From positions 31,806-95,805 of the forward strand of contig DIUJ01000051.1 of assembly GCA_002422315.1 (NCBI GenBank): 64,000 bases of DNA, written 5' to 3'. Of the stretch, positions 24,815 to 34,030 are shown in pieces (within the stretch, counting starts at the first letter, position 1; the number at the start of each line of letters is the position of its first letter). The position numbers and the translations under genes were made by a program. Below the pieces are notes generated by a model. That model saw nothing but the letters and a program-made list of their open reading frames with translations. It was not told the DNA's origin and searched no databases. The DNA is from Bacteroidetes bacterium UBA6161 (GTDB lineage: Bacteria > Bacteroidota > Bacteroidia > NS11-12g > UBA955).

Positions 24815-25465
24815 ATGAAAATACTAAAACTATTGACTTTCGCACTGTTAGTTTCTGTTGTATCTTTAACTAGTTGTGAAAAAGAAGGCCCCGCTGGCAA
24901 AGATGGAATTGCTGGTATAGACGGTAAGGACGGCGCAGATGGAGAAGACGGTAAAGATGGATTGAATGGAGAAAAAGGCTTGGATGGTAAAGATGGTATA
25001 AACGGTAAAGACGGAATAGACGGCAAAGATGGAGTGGATGGCAAAGACGGCACTGCCCAATTAAAGGTTTTTAACTTTAGCGTATCACAAACCAGCTGGA
25101 CAAATTCTGGCACTGCCAATCAGGTTGGGGCATATACCTTTTATAACTACACAAATCCACAGATTACTCCAGCCATGTTGGATTCTAGTATGGTTATGGT
25201 ATACCAGGTTATTGCAAATAAATTATTGCCCTTGCCAAGAGTTCTATTTACTGGAACAGGAACAGTATTAAATCTAAACTATGAGATTTCACCAGGCCTT
25301 GTAGAATTAAAAATCTTTGCAAATGATTGGGGACAGTATTTACTTACCGGTACATCCTTATTTAGATTGGTTATAATTCCTGCCAATGCTGCATCTGTCC
25401 CTGGATTTAGTTGGGATAATTACGAAGAGATAGTAAAAAAGTATGCATACAAAGAAACAATCTAG
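24815..25465 (+). CDS. collagen-like repeat lipoprotein
   Basis: The 216-residue predicted lipoprotein has a signal peptide ending in the lipobox LTSC (C21). About nineteen Gly-X-Y triplets follow from residue 25 to 81, rich in GKD, GID and GLD. A non-repetitive C-terminal domain (about 83-216) is beta-rich. The triplet stretch should form a trimeric collagen-like stalk carrying the C-terminal domain at the cell surface. The repeat makes the gene prone to length change. A strong bidirectional terminator follows. The C-terminal family was not recognised. Confidence 0.82.
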   Translation: MKILKLLTFALLVSVVSLTSCEKEGPAGKDGIAGIDGKDGADGEDGKDGLNGEKGLDGKDGINGKDGIDGKDGVDGKDGTAQLKVFNFSVSQTSWTNSGTANQVGAYTFYNYTNPQITPAMLDSSMVMVYQVIANKLLPLPRVLFTGTGTVLNLNYEISPGLVELKIFANDWGQYLLTGTSLFRLVIIPANAASVPGFSWDNYEEIVKKYAYKETI

Positions 25466-25510
25466 TTTATAAAAACAAGGTTTTGGGGAGTGCTTATCCC
25501 TCACATTTTT

Positions 25511-25541
25511 TTAAACCCCGAAACACTCTTTCGGGGTTTTT
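25511..25541. terminator. bidirectional terminator between collagen-like gene and asnB
   Basis: AAACCCCGAAA (25513-25523) pairs with TTTCGGGGTTT (25529-25539) across a five-base loop, followed by a T run. It lies between two convergent genes and serves both. Confidence 0.9.
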
Positions 25542-25557
25542 TATTTACAAAACTTTA

Positions 25558-27504
25558 CTATTTGCTTTGCAAAAACAAACTTAGATTGGCTACTCTAAAA
25601 ATAAATTTATGAGATTGTAAGTCCTTTTTTTGCATTAATTTATCCCAGTCTTTTTCTAATTTCGACTGAATAATAAAGGGGTTGTTTGTGTCCAAACAAA
25701 GGGATTTTAGGTTTTCTTCTTGTAAGAGGTTCCAAGCTATGTCGGGCATACTGTAACCTTTCTTATCTTTACGCCAAGCAATTTGCTTGGGTATTAAGTT
25801 TTCTACGGATTTTCTAAGAATATACTTACTCCAGCCCTTGTAAATTTTTTGACTTGCTGGAATAGAGAAAGCGAGTTTTGCTAAATTTTTATCATCGGCA
25901 AAAGGGTTGCGAGACTCTATGCCGTGCCACATGCTACTGCGGTCTTCCCATTGAAGCATTTCTCTAAGTCTTTGACCATAATAATCCTGCCAAAGTGCTT
26001 GGTTTAGGTTGTTTGGATAGCTTTCCAAAGCCAAAGATCTGTTTTGGTATAACTCTAAAAACTCTGGTTTGATGTACTTAAGCCAATCTTTGGAAACTTT
26101 AGCTAACTGCCATGCCAAGCTAGGGGGGAGTATATTGATACCAAATTGTCTAAGTATCCATTTGTTTAGTTCACTTGCAGAAACAGGCGAATTATGTAAA
26201 TGAGTAAACAAAGAAATTTTTTGGCCCAAACTAGATTCTGCAAAGAAGCTGTAATAGTAGGTGCCATATCCTGCAAAAAGTTCGTCTGCTCCTTGGCCAT
26301 TGAAAAGAACTTTGACTCCTTGTTTGTTTACTTTTTCTAACAATTGCATGTGGGCCAAATTGTTGTATCCTAATAATGGAGAGTCGTTACAATGCTGAAG
26401 CAAAGGCAGATGTGTGTGAAATTCAGCGGGATTAATGTTTTGAATGTGGTGTTCTGCATGTAGATTTTGAATGCCAATTTTTTGCCAACTGCTCTCATCA
26501 TAACTACTTACACCGCTATTTGCAGAAAATAATTGCAAGGGTGTTTTGGGTTGTGACTTGGCAGCTAAATGTACTAAAATGCTACTATCTATACCGCCAC
26601 TGTAAGCAAACCCGATAGGTACATCGGAAACCATTCTAGAAGAAACAGAAGCTTGTAATTGCTGCAAAAGGGATTCTGCAGAAACAATAGATTGGTTTGT
26701 AAAATTGGCTTGGCTTGTATATTTTTCTAGGGTAAAAGCGCCCGAAAGTAGGTCTAATTGAAAGAGGGTACCAGCCTCTAATTCTTTTACTTGCCCATAA
26801 AAATGCTGTGTATCGCAGCTTATCTTGCTATTTACCAAATAGTCGAATATAGGGGCTTCTTGTATGTTTTTGTTTGGTAAAATATTTCCTATAAACGCTT
26901 TAGGTTCGGAGGCAAAGCCAAAGTAGGCGGAGTTTTGTACATAGTAAATTGGCTTTACGGCATTATAATCTCTTGCTCCAAAAAGTATTTTTTTTTCGGT
27001 ATCACATATCACAAAAGCAAAGAAGCCATTTAATCTAGACAGCATTTCTTGGCCCCAAGCTTGGTAAGCTACAAGCAATACTTCGGTGTCGGATTCTCCA
27101 GCAAAAGAATAACCTTTTTGCAAAAGTTCTTGCTTTAATTCCTGGCTATTAAAAATTTCTCCATTATATACCAGCCAAATATTTTTTTGTGGGTTGCACA
27201 TCGGCTGATGCCCTTTTTCGCTCAATTCTCGAATAGCTAATCTTCTGTGAGCAAAAAAAACAGATTGGTTTTGTTCAAGGACTGATTGTATGGGTTGAGA
27301 AGGGGTAAAGGGGAGAGAAGAGGTAAAGGAAATTGTTTTAGAACCAGAAAAAGAGGTGGCTAGCAATGAACTTTCGTTAAAACTAACATAGCCTTCGTCG
27401 TCGGGGCCTCTATGAGCCAAAGCATTGTTCATACTTTGAATCCATTCAAATTTTACCTTATTTGGCTTCTCAGAAAAATCTACAAAACCGCTTATTCCAC
27501 ACAT
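25558..27504 (-). CDS. asnB: glutamine-hydrolysing asparagine synthase
   Basis: The 648-residue enzyme has an N-terminal class II glutamine amidotransferase domain starting MCGISGF (catalytic C2), with RGPDDEG (32-38) and YNGEIFN (113-119). The C-terminal ATP-pyrophosphatase domain has SGGIDSS (302-308). It makes asparagine from aspartate, glutamine and ATP in the cytoplasm; related family members act in surface-polysaccharide loci, which the sequence alone cannot exclude. Residues 43-75 hold an extra Ser-rich segment in the N-terminal domain. It lies 88 bp downstream of pyrC, so it may or may not share the pyrimidine operon. Confidence 0.9.
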   Translation of the reverse strand: MCGISGFVDFSEKPNKVKFEWIQSMNNALAHRGPDDEGYVSFNESSLLATSFSGSKTISFTSSLPFTPSQPIQSVLEQNQSVFFAHRRLAIRELSEKGHQPMCNPQKNIWLVYNGEIFNSQELKQELLQKGYSFAGESDTEVLLVAYQAWGQEMLSRLNGFFAFVICDTEKKILFGARDYNAVKPIYYVQNSAYFGFASEPKAFIGNILPNKNIQEAPIFDYLVNSKISCDTQHFYGQVKELEAGTLFQLDLLSGAFTLEKYTSQANFTNQSIVSAESLLQQLQASVSSRMVSDVPIGFAYSGGIDSSILVHLAAKSQPKTPLQLFSANSGVSSYDESSWQKIGIQNLHAEHHIQNINPAEFHTHLPLLQHCNDSPLLGYNNLAHMQLLEKVNKQGVKVLFNGQGADELFAGYGTYYYSFFAESSLGQKISLFTHLHNSPVSASELNKWILRQFGINILPPSLAWQLAKVSKDWLKYIKPEFLELYQNRSLALESYPNNLNQALWQDYYGQRLREMLQWEDRSSMWHGIESRNPFADDKNLAKLAFSIPASQKIYKGWSKYILRKSVENLIPKQIAWRKDKKGYSMPDIAWNLLQEENLKSLCLDTNNPFIIQSKLEKDWDKLMQKKDLQSHKFIFRVANLSLFLQSK

Positions 27505-27591
27505 TTATTTAAGGTACTAATATTAACTTTCAAATTAACCCCATTTTTTATTATTTGCAAATAATTACCTTGGAGTAAAGGGCAATTGTTA

Positions 27592-28923
27592 TTAATAAAA
27601 AGCCAAAGGCATGCCTGCAGCTATTTCTTGTACAGAATTGTTTTCGAATACGGAAACTCCGTTTACAAAAGTTTGTACGATAGAAGTATTAAAAACCTGT
27701 CCTTCCAAAGGGCTCCATTCGCATTTGTAAAGTATGTTTTGGGGGCTTACTTTATAGGGCGAATTGGGGTTTACCAATACAAGGTCGGCATAATATCCTT
27801 CTCTTATGAAGCCCCTGTCTTGAATTCGAAAACACTGGGCAGGCGCATGACACATTTTTTCTACTACTCTTTCTTTGCTTATTACCCCTTGCAGGGCTTT
27901 TTCTAGCATCATTTGTAGGGAATGCTGAACCAAAGGAAGCCCACTTGGAGAGTTTGGGTAGTCTTTGTTCTTTTCTTCCAAGGTATGCGGAGCGTGGTCG
28001 GTAGCTATAATATCTATTTGGTTGTTTAACAGGCCGTTCCAAACCCCATTTTGATCTTCTTTAGACTTAATGGCTGGGTTGCACTGAATTTTAGAACCTA
28101 AGCTTTGGTACATACTTTGGTCAAACCAAAGGTGGTGCACACAAGCTTCGGAGGTTATTCTTTTATTTTCCAATGGGCCTTTTTCAAATAAGTCCACTTC
28201 CATTGCAGTAGAAATATGGAGAATATGCAATCTTGTATTGTATTTTTTTGCAAGCGAAACAGCCATGCTGCTAGAAATGAAACAAGCTTCATGGTTTCGA
28301 ATGATAGGGTGTTCAGTAACAGGGATATTCCCATTCCATTTTTCTTTAGCTATTTCCATGTTTTTACGAATGCTTGCTTCGTCTTCGCAATGAGTAGCAA
28401 TAAGCTTGTCGCATTTAGAAAAAAGATTGGAAAGTACACTTTCATTGTCTACCAGCATATTGCCAGTAGAGGAACCCATAAAAACCTTTACACCGCATAC
28501 CCTTGTGTCATTTAGGGCAAGTACATCTTCTAAGTTGTCGTTTGTAGCACCAAAGAAAAAAGAATGGTTTGCGGGGCTAACTTTCGCTGCCACAGCAAAT
28601 TTATGGTCCATTTCCATTTGGTTGGTGGTTTGTGGATTGGTATTGGGCATTTCCATAAAGGTGGTGGTTCCGCCTGCTACCGCTGCTTTAGATTCTGTGG
28701 CAATAGTAGCTTTGTGGGTTAGCCCTGGTTCTCTAAAATGTACTTGGTCGTCTATAACCCCGGGTAGTAGCCAAAGACCACTGGCATCTATCACATTGTC
28801 GGCATGTATAAGAGAGCCAGCTGCTGTAATTTTTTCAATTCTTTGCCCTCTAATCAAAACATCGGCTTCAAAACTTTTTCCTTCGTTGATTAATAGCGCG
28901 TTACTTATTTTTAGGGTTTTCAT
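27592..28923 (-). CDS. pyrC: dihydroorotase
   Basis: The 443-residue amidohydrolase-fold enzyme catalyses the third step of pyrimidine synthesis, cyclising carbamoyl-aspartate to dihydroorotate. Seen: GVIDDQVHFREPG (55-67), a Lys in GVKVFMGS for the carboxylated metal bridge, HCEDEA, LHILHIST and the catalytic Asp in IATDHAPHT. The first His of the usual HxH metal pair is replaced by Gln (Q60-V-H62), as I believe is common in Bacteroidota enzymes. It starts five bases after pyrF; together they form a two-gene pyrimidine operon. Confidence 0.88.
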   Translation of the reverse strand: MKTLKISNALLINEGKSFEADVLIRGQRIEKITAAGSLIHADNVIDASGLWLLPGVIDDQVHFREPGLTHKATIATESKAAVAGGTTTFMEMPNTNPQTTNQMEMDHKFAVAAKVSPANHSFFFGATNDNLEDVLALNDTRVCGVKVFMGSSTGNMLVDNESVLSNLFSKCDKLIATHCEDEASIRKNMEIAKEKWNGNIPVTEHPIIRNHEACFISSSMAVSLAKKYNTRLHILHISTAMEVDLFEKGPLENKRITSEACVHHLWFDQSMYQSLGSKIQCNPAIKSKEDQNGVWNGLLNNQIDIIATDHAPHTLEEKNKDYPNSPSGLPLVQHSLQMMLEKALQGVISKERVVEKMCHAPAQCFRIQDRGFIREGYYADLVLVNPNSPYKVSPQNILYKCEWSPLEGQVFNTSIVQTFVNGVSVFENNSVQEIAAGMPLAFY

Positions 28924-28928
28924 ACTTC

Positions 28929-29741
28929 TTAACTTAATTTTTCAACCCAAGTTTGCATTTGAGACTGTAATTCTTTGGCAGCATTGCTAGCTTTTTGTGC
29001 ATAGTCTTCACCATTTCCTGCATATAAAATCCCTCTGGAAGAGTTTACCAAAAGTCCTATTTGGTCATTTGCCCCATGGGTACTCACTTCGTCTACAGTG
29101 CCTCCTTGTGCTCCTACCCCGGGTACGAGTAAGAAATGCTCGGGTATTATTTTTCGGATATTGGATAGCTCAGATGCTTGTGTTGCTCCTGTTACAAACA
29201 TCAGGTTATCGGGATTTCCCCATTTGCATACGGTTTCTATTACGGTTTCAAAAAGTCTTTTTTGGTTGAACTCTAAATGCTGAAAATCTTTGGAGCCAGT
29301 GTTAGAGGTAAGGGCCAAGCAAATTATCCATTTGTCTTTAAATTCTAAGAAAGGTCTTAGGCTGTCTTCCCCCATATATGGAGCTACTGTAACCGCGTCG
29401 AAATCCATGTGGTCAAAAAAGGCTTTGGCATACATACTGGAAGTATTGCCAATATCGCCTCGCTTTGCATCGGCTATACTGAAAGTGTTTTTAGGGATAA
29501 AAGATTTTGTTTGTTCCAATATTTCCCACCCTTTGGCACCATATTGTTCAAAAAATGCAGTATTTAATTTGTAAGCCACACTACAAGGAAGGGTTGCTTC
29601 TATAATGTTGCGGTTAAATTCTATTAAGGAATCTGGATGCTTAGGGAAATGTATTGGTAGCTTATTCACTTCGGGGTCTATGCCAGTACATAGGTATGAT
29701 TTTTTATGTAGAATAGACTCTACTAGTGCTGCTCTTTTCAA
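28929..29741 (-). CDS. pyrF: orotidine 5'-phosphate decarboxylase, type 2
   Basis: The 270-residue enzyme catalyses the last step of UMP synthesis, decarboxylating OMP. The active-site motif DAKRGD (91-96) with the preceding FSIA strand is intact, and LVPGVGAQGG (about 205-215) is the phosphate-binding loop. Length fits the type 2 family. The start codon is TTG at 29741; no ATG fits better and the N-terminus MKRAALVESILHKKSYLCTG aligns with relatives. It is the first gene of the pyrF-pyrC operon and diverges from the DUF6029 gene. Confidence 0.92.
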   Translation of the reverse strand: MKRAALVESILHKKSYLCTGIDPEVNKLPIHFPKHPDSLIEFNRNIIEATLPCSVAYKLNTAFFEQYGAKGWEILEQTKSFIPKNTFSIADAKRGDIGNTSSMYAKAFFDHMDFDAVTVAPYMGEDSLRPFLEFKDKWIICLALTSNTGSKDFQHLEFNQKRLFETVIETVCKWGNPDNLMFVTGATQASELSNIRKIIPEHFLLVPGVGAQGGTVDEVSTHGANDQIGLLVNSSRGILYAGNGEDYAQKASNAAKELQSQMQTWVEKLS

Positions 29742-29819
29742 AATGGTATATTTATTAGGTTAGGTGAAAAAAAATAAGTTAAATTTGGCCACATTTTTAT
29801 ACGTGCAAAAAAACATAAA

Positions 29820-31499
29820 ATGAAGTTTAAAATCATTATCTTTTCTATATTTTTATTTTCCAATGTCCAACTAAGGAGCCAAGGGGAGCAAGGGGGTAAG
29901 TTTTCTGGTAATTTTGAAACAAATGTCAATTTTTATGAAAGAGACGATAGGATAGGGGCAAACACCGAGGTGTATAAAAAGGCAAAAAGCAGTGTAGACG
30001 CATGGTTGTTTTTGAATTATGAACTCAATGGTTTTCAGTTTTCTGCAAGGTTCGATGGTTTTCAGAACTCTCCTTTACTCAATCCTCAAGGGATGTATAC
30101 CAAGCAAGGTTTAGGCTTTTGGCAAGTGTCTAAAACCATTGATAAATACCAAATTACAGCAGGTTATTTCTACGAGCAATTCGGTTCGGGAATGCTTTTT
30201 AGAGCTTATGAAGACAGGAATATAGGCATAGACTTTGCTATTCAAGGAGTAAAAGTAAAAGCAAACCTAAATGAGAACTTAAAATTAAAAGTATTTTCGG
30301 GACAACAAAAAGGCAATATTTTAACTAGCGATAGATTTGATGTAACCCCACAAGTGCTTACCGGCATGAATCTAGAACAAAGGGTGAATATAAAAGATGT
30401 TACATTAGATTTGGGAGCATCGGCAATCAATAAGGTTTTAGACAATGCTACGCTAAATAGACTAGTAACCGATATTAATGCCCTGCCTCTGGAATCGAGG
30501 TTTTTACCTAAATACAATACCTATAGTTTTAATGGATATGGAACCATGCAGTACAAAAACCTCTCGCTATACGGAGAATATTGTTACAAAACCCCCGAAG
30601 CTATTTTTGATTTAAACAACAACATGTACAATTCTGACGGGAACATAATTTTTGGCTCTGCTTCCTACTCGGCACAAGGTATAGGTAAAAAGAAAAAAAG
30701 CAGTATAGGGTTTAATACACAATACAAAAGGATAGATAATTTTAGATTTAGAACCACCCCATACGAAACCCTATTGAATGGCATGGTGTCTTACCTGCCA
30801 TCAATTACCCGCCAAAACACCTACAGATTATTAGCGCGATATAATTCTGTAGTGCAAGAGCAAGGAGAGCAAGCTTTTCAAGCAGATTTGGTATTTACAC
30901 CTATAAAAGGAACCACTTTTATAGCCAATGCCTCCTATGTAGAAAGTTTAAAACAAAATGGCTTGAACAATGCTCCTCAGAAGCTATATCACGAGTTGTA
31001 TTTCGAAGTGCAACACAAATTTAAAAGAAACGACAAAGGCCAACAATGGGCGGTGAAAGGTGGGGTTCAAAATATTTTTTACAACCAAGATGTTTACGAA
31101 GTAAAGCCAGGTGCGAAAAATGTAAGGGCTAGCACACCCTTTGCAGAGGTAACCTACAAGTTTAAAAAGACAAAATCTTTTAGGCTAGAGACACAGTATT
31201 TGGAAACCAAACAGGATTTGGGTAGTTTCATAAACTTGATTTTAGAATATAATATGGCTCCACATTGGTCTTTTGCAATAGGCGATATGGTAAACCACAA
31301 ACCCTACAGAAGTGCCAATACTACAGTCTCCGACGAAATTATTCATTACTACAGCGCTTTTATTGGCTATACCCAAGGGGCAACTAAAGTAACTATAGCT
31401 TATATAAAACAGGTAGAAGGGGTAAACTGTACAGGAGGTATATGTAGGGTAGAACCTGCATTTAGTGGACTTCGGGTAAATATGTCTTCTTCTTTTTAA
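29820..31499 (+). CDS. DUF6029-type outer membrane beta-barrel protein
   Basis: The 559-residue secreted protein has a signal peptide (about 1-20) and long alternating beta strands (for example FSGNFETNVNFYERDDR, YQITAGYFYEQFGSGMLFRAYEDRNIG). It ends in GLRVNMSSSF, an aromatic terminal residue as in outer membrane barrels. It fits DUF6029, a Bacteroidota-specific outer membrane family. A TAAATTTG match to the -7 element lies at 29780-29787. Substrate and function are unknown. Confidence 0.75.
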   Translation: MKFKIIIFSIFLFSNVQLRSQGEQGGKFSGNFETNVNFYERDDRIGANTEVYKKAKSSVDAWLFLNYELNGFQFSARFDGFQNSPLLNPQGMYTKQGLGFWQVSKTIDKYQITAGYFYEQFGSGMLFRAYEDRNIGIDFAIQGVKVKANLNENLKLKVFSGQQKGNILTSDRFDVTPQVLTGMNLEQRVNIKDVTLDLGASAINKVLDNATLNRLVTDINALPLESRFLPKYNTYSFNGYGTMQYKNLSLYGEYCYKTPEAIFDLNNNMYNSDGNIIFGSASYSAQGIGKKKKSSIGFNTQYKRIDNFRFRTTPYETLLNGMVSYLPSITRQNTYRLLARYNSVVQEQGEQAFQADLVFTPIKGTTFIANASYVESLKQNGLNNAPQKLYHELYFEVQHKFKRNDKGQQWAVKGGVQNIFYNQDVYEVKPGAKNVRASTPFAEVTYKFKKTKSFRLETQYLETKQDLGSFINLILEYNMAPHWSFAIGDMVNHKPYRSANTTVSDEIIHYYSAFIGYTQGATKVTIAYIKQVEGVNCTGGICRVEPAFSGLRVNMSSSF

Positions 31500-31572
31500 A
31501 TTTCTATACAGTTGAAAACTAGATTTGCCCATAAAATAAAGCAATTGTAGATTTCGTTTCATAAATATCAAA

Positions 31573-34029
31573 ATGCTAAAATTCAACACAACAAAATTAT
31601 TTATACTGTTCCTTTTTGTTTTGCTGCTTAATCTGAACAAAGCGTCTGCACAATTTTATTCAGAGTGGTCGCAAGTTTCCAAAATGAAAAAAGAAGAAAT
31701 AGCAGAAAAAATATTCTTAGAATCTGAAACAGACTTGGGTTTAATTTCAAAAAATCCTAAACTATGTATCAATGCATATTCTGTAAAACTAAAGAACTTT
31801 GCTGGAGCATCGCAAGCTGCTTCGGTTGTAAATATGTGGACCGACATAGGGGAATTGTATATGGTAAAACCCGAATACAAATTTTTCGAGGATACCTTTT
31901 TTCAAAATTTACAATTTATAGACCACTTGATTTTGGAAACAGACTTAAGTGATTCCAATATCTTGTATGCTGCATCCAAAATTCCTAATTTACAGAAAAT
32001 TACTTTAGTATTAACAGAAGAGCCACAGGACTGGGATTTTATATTCTATTTTCAAAAAATTGCCAACCTACACATTTATGGTAATTTTTTACCTGAATCT
32101 TTGCATGCCTTAGGCGAGAAGCTCCTGTATTTTCACTCCTTACAAGAATTGGGTTTAAGTGTAGATTATGCAACCGATTTGCCAAGGAATTTCAACTTGT
32201 TGGCAAACCTTAAAGCCTTAAAGTTGTACGACAACCAAAGCCGTATAAATAGGAAAAACATGTTGCAAGTACAGCCCGAAATATTTTCAATTTTTGGAAA
32301 ACTTGGCAATGGACAAGCTGCTACTATAGATATAATGTATTTTGCCGAAGACTATGGACTTACCTTTAGGGAAAACAAATACGTAGAACAAATATGGGAG
32401 GGAAATAGAGGCCCTTATGAATCCCCTAACAACAATGAATCAGGAACGAGTTTGGTAAAAAGGCACAAGTCGAAGCTTGCCAAACCTTCCTTTATGCAAT
32501 CTGAATTTCCAAAGAATCCCGTAGAAGGTTTGAATATTCCATCTGAGGTTTTTGAAATAAATACCGAACAACAGAATATACTGCATACACATAGCGGACT
32601 AAATTTGTTTATACCCGCACTTGCGGTGAAGGATGCCAATGGTTTGCCATTTAAAGGCAGCGCTTTTGTTTCCATTAGAACCCTTACAGATCCTCTTGAT
32701 GCAGCATTTAGGGGCTTGGACTTGTGCTTAAGTCCGAAGGTTCCTTCTCCTTTTTACTCTCTAGATAGATTTGTGGAGATAGAGTTATCGGATGGGAATT
32801 TTGCCCTGCAATTGGATCCTCATATAAATTACAAACTGGATTTTCCATCTCAGGACTCCTTATCCGCTCTCTTTTATTTGGATAATGAGTTTAAATCTTT
32901 TGTTGACAATGAATTATACAAACAAGCCGTTGTAGATCCCCAATTAGAGAATTCAATAATTCCTCAGCGCTACGACGAGTGGTCGCGAAACCCCAATACT
33001 GTTCATCTTTATAAGTTAGATAACCGAACTTTTGACCAGCGCTTTTATAGCACAGAGACGTTTTTCTTATTTGATGAAGAGAGTAAACAAGAGAAATATG
33101 TTAAGAAAGACCAATATTTAACAGGCAAAACATACTATTGGGAAAAGGAAAATGCATCGCAGCAAGTGGTAAGAATTAAATCAGGGAAGACCCTATTTAA
33201 AGTAAAAAAGGTAAATCCGAAATCGAAAAAGAAAGGAGATATATTTTTTCAAATCCTTGACCCAAATGTATTGTTTTCAGAGTTTAAAGTTTTTGGGCCA
33301 AATCTATTTAAGCTAGAGGATACTCTAACAAGTAAGTTTTTTGGAGCAAATTATACTCGTTCGCAAGTGTATTCCGATATAAGAATAGAAGAAGACAAAA
33401 CAAATAGTACATGGAATTTGATTCTGAAAACAGAGGAAGGTTTTAAAGTCTTGAAAATTAGTTCTATTATATATAAACCCAATGGTAAGCCATTGAATTT
33501 GAAGAAATCCAAAAAGATATTCCAAAAATATAAGAGAATACTTAGGCAAAGAGAGCTTTCCTTTAATGAATTTGTAAAACAGAGGCAAGTAGATTATGTA
33601 TCGTTTTATCAAAAAAGACAGCAAGATTGGGAGAAAAAACAAACATTTAAGTCTGCATTTGTAAGGAAAACAGGGGTTTATTCCATGCTTAGAACCACGG
33701 AAGACACTACGCAAAACGAACAATTCTTTATTACTTTCTTAGATCAAAATGGCTTGCCAATAGACATTAGGAAGCTTTTTTGGGTAAGTAAGCATTTTAA
33801 TACTGTACAAGAACTGGGCTTGGGCGATGTAAGTTTAAATCAAAAGGAAACAAGTTTGATTTTCTGTGTAGATTACAATGGGAATATGCATTACATAGCT
33901 GGTGAAGCATTTCGCTCCAAGAATTATAAAGAGGGTAGTTTGTACAATATTTACATGCAGTCTATGGGCCAAATGCCAAGAAATATTCAAGAATTTAAGT
34001 CACTAATAAAGTACGATAAACTTCACTGA
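31573..34029 (+). CDS. large secreted protein of unknown function
   Basis: The 818-residue protein has a signal peptide (hydrophobic 8-22, cleavage near ASAQF). Residues 100-230 contain leucine-rich segments (LQELGLSVDYATDLP, NLLANLKALKLYD) suggestive of degenerate leucine-rich repeats. Residues 325-400 (HSGLNLFIPALAVKDANG, GSAFVSIRTLTDP) resemble a beta-sandwich segment common in Bacteroidota surface proteins. The rest is charged and Lys-rich. I do not recognise a complete family. The following gene starts two bases later, so the two are co-transcribed. Function is unknown; a surface or periplasmic role is likely. Confidence 0.7.
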   Translation: MLKFNTTKLFILFLFVLLLNLNKASAQFYSEWSQVSKMKKEEIAEKIFLESETDLGLISKNPKLCINAYSVKLKNFAGASQAASVVNMWTDIGELYMVKPEYKFFEDTFFQNLQFIDHLILETDLSDSNILYAASKIPNLQKITLVLTEEPQDWDFIFYFQKIANLHIYGNFLPESLHALGEKLLYFHSLQELGLSVDYATDLPRNFNLLANLKALKLYDNQSRINRKNMLQVQPEIFSIFGKLGNGQAATIDIMYFAEDYGLTFRENKYVEQIWEGNRGPYESPNNNESGTSLVKRHKSKLAKPSFMQSEFPKNPVEGLNIPSEVFEINTEQQNILHTHSGLNLFIPALAVKDANGLPFKGSAFVSIRTLTDPLDAAFRGLDLCLSPKVPSPFYSLDRFVEIELSDGNFALQLDPHINYKLDFPSQDSLSALFYLDNEFKSFVDNELYKQAVVDPQLENSIIPQRYDEWSRNPNTVHLYKLDNRTFDQRFYSTETFFLFDEESKQEKYVKKDQYLTGKTYYWEKENASQQVVRIKSGKTLFKVKKVNPKSKKKGDIFFQILDPNVLFSEFKVFGPNLFKLEDTLTSKFFGANYTRSQVYSDIRIEEDKTNSTWNLILKTEEGFKVLKISSIIYKPNGKPLNLKKSKKIFQKYKRILRQRELSFNEFVKQRQVDYVSFYQKRQQDWEKKQTFKSAFVRKTGVYSMLRTTEDTTQNEQFFITFLDQNGLPIDIRKLFWVSKHFNTVQELGLGDVSLNQKETSLIFCVDYNGNMHYIAGEAFRSKNYKEGSLYNIYMQSMGQMPRNIQEFKSLIKYDKLH

Positions 34030-34030
34030 C

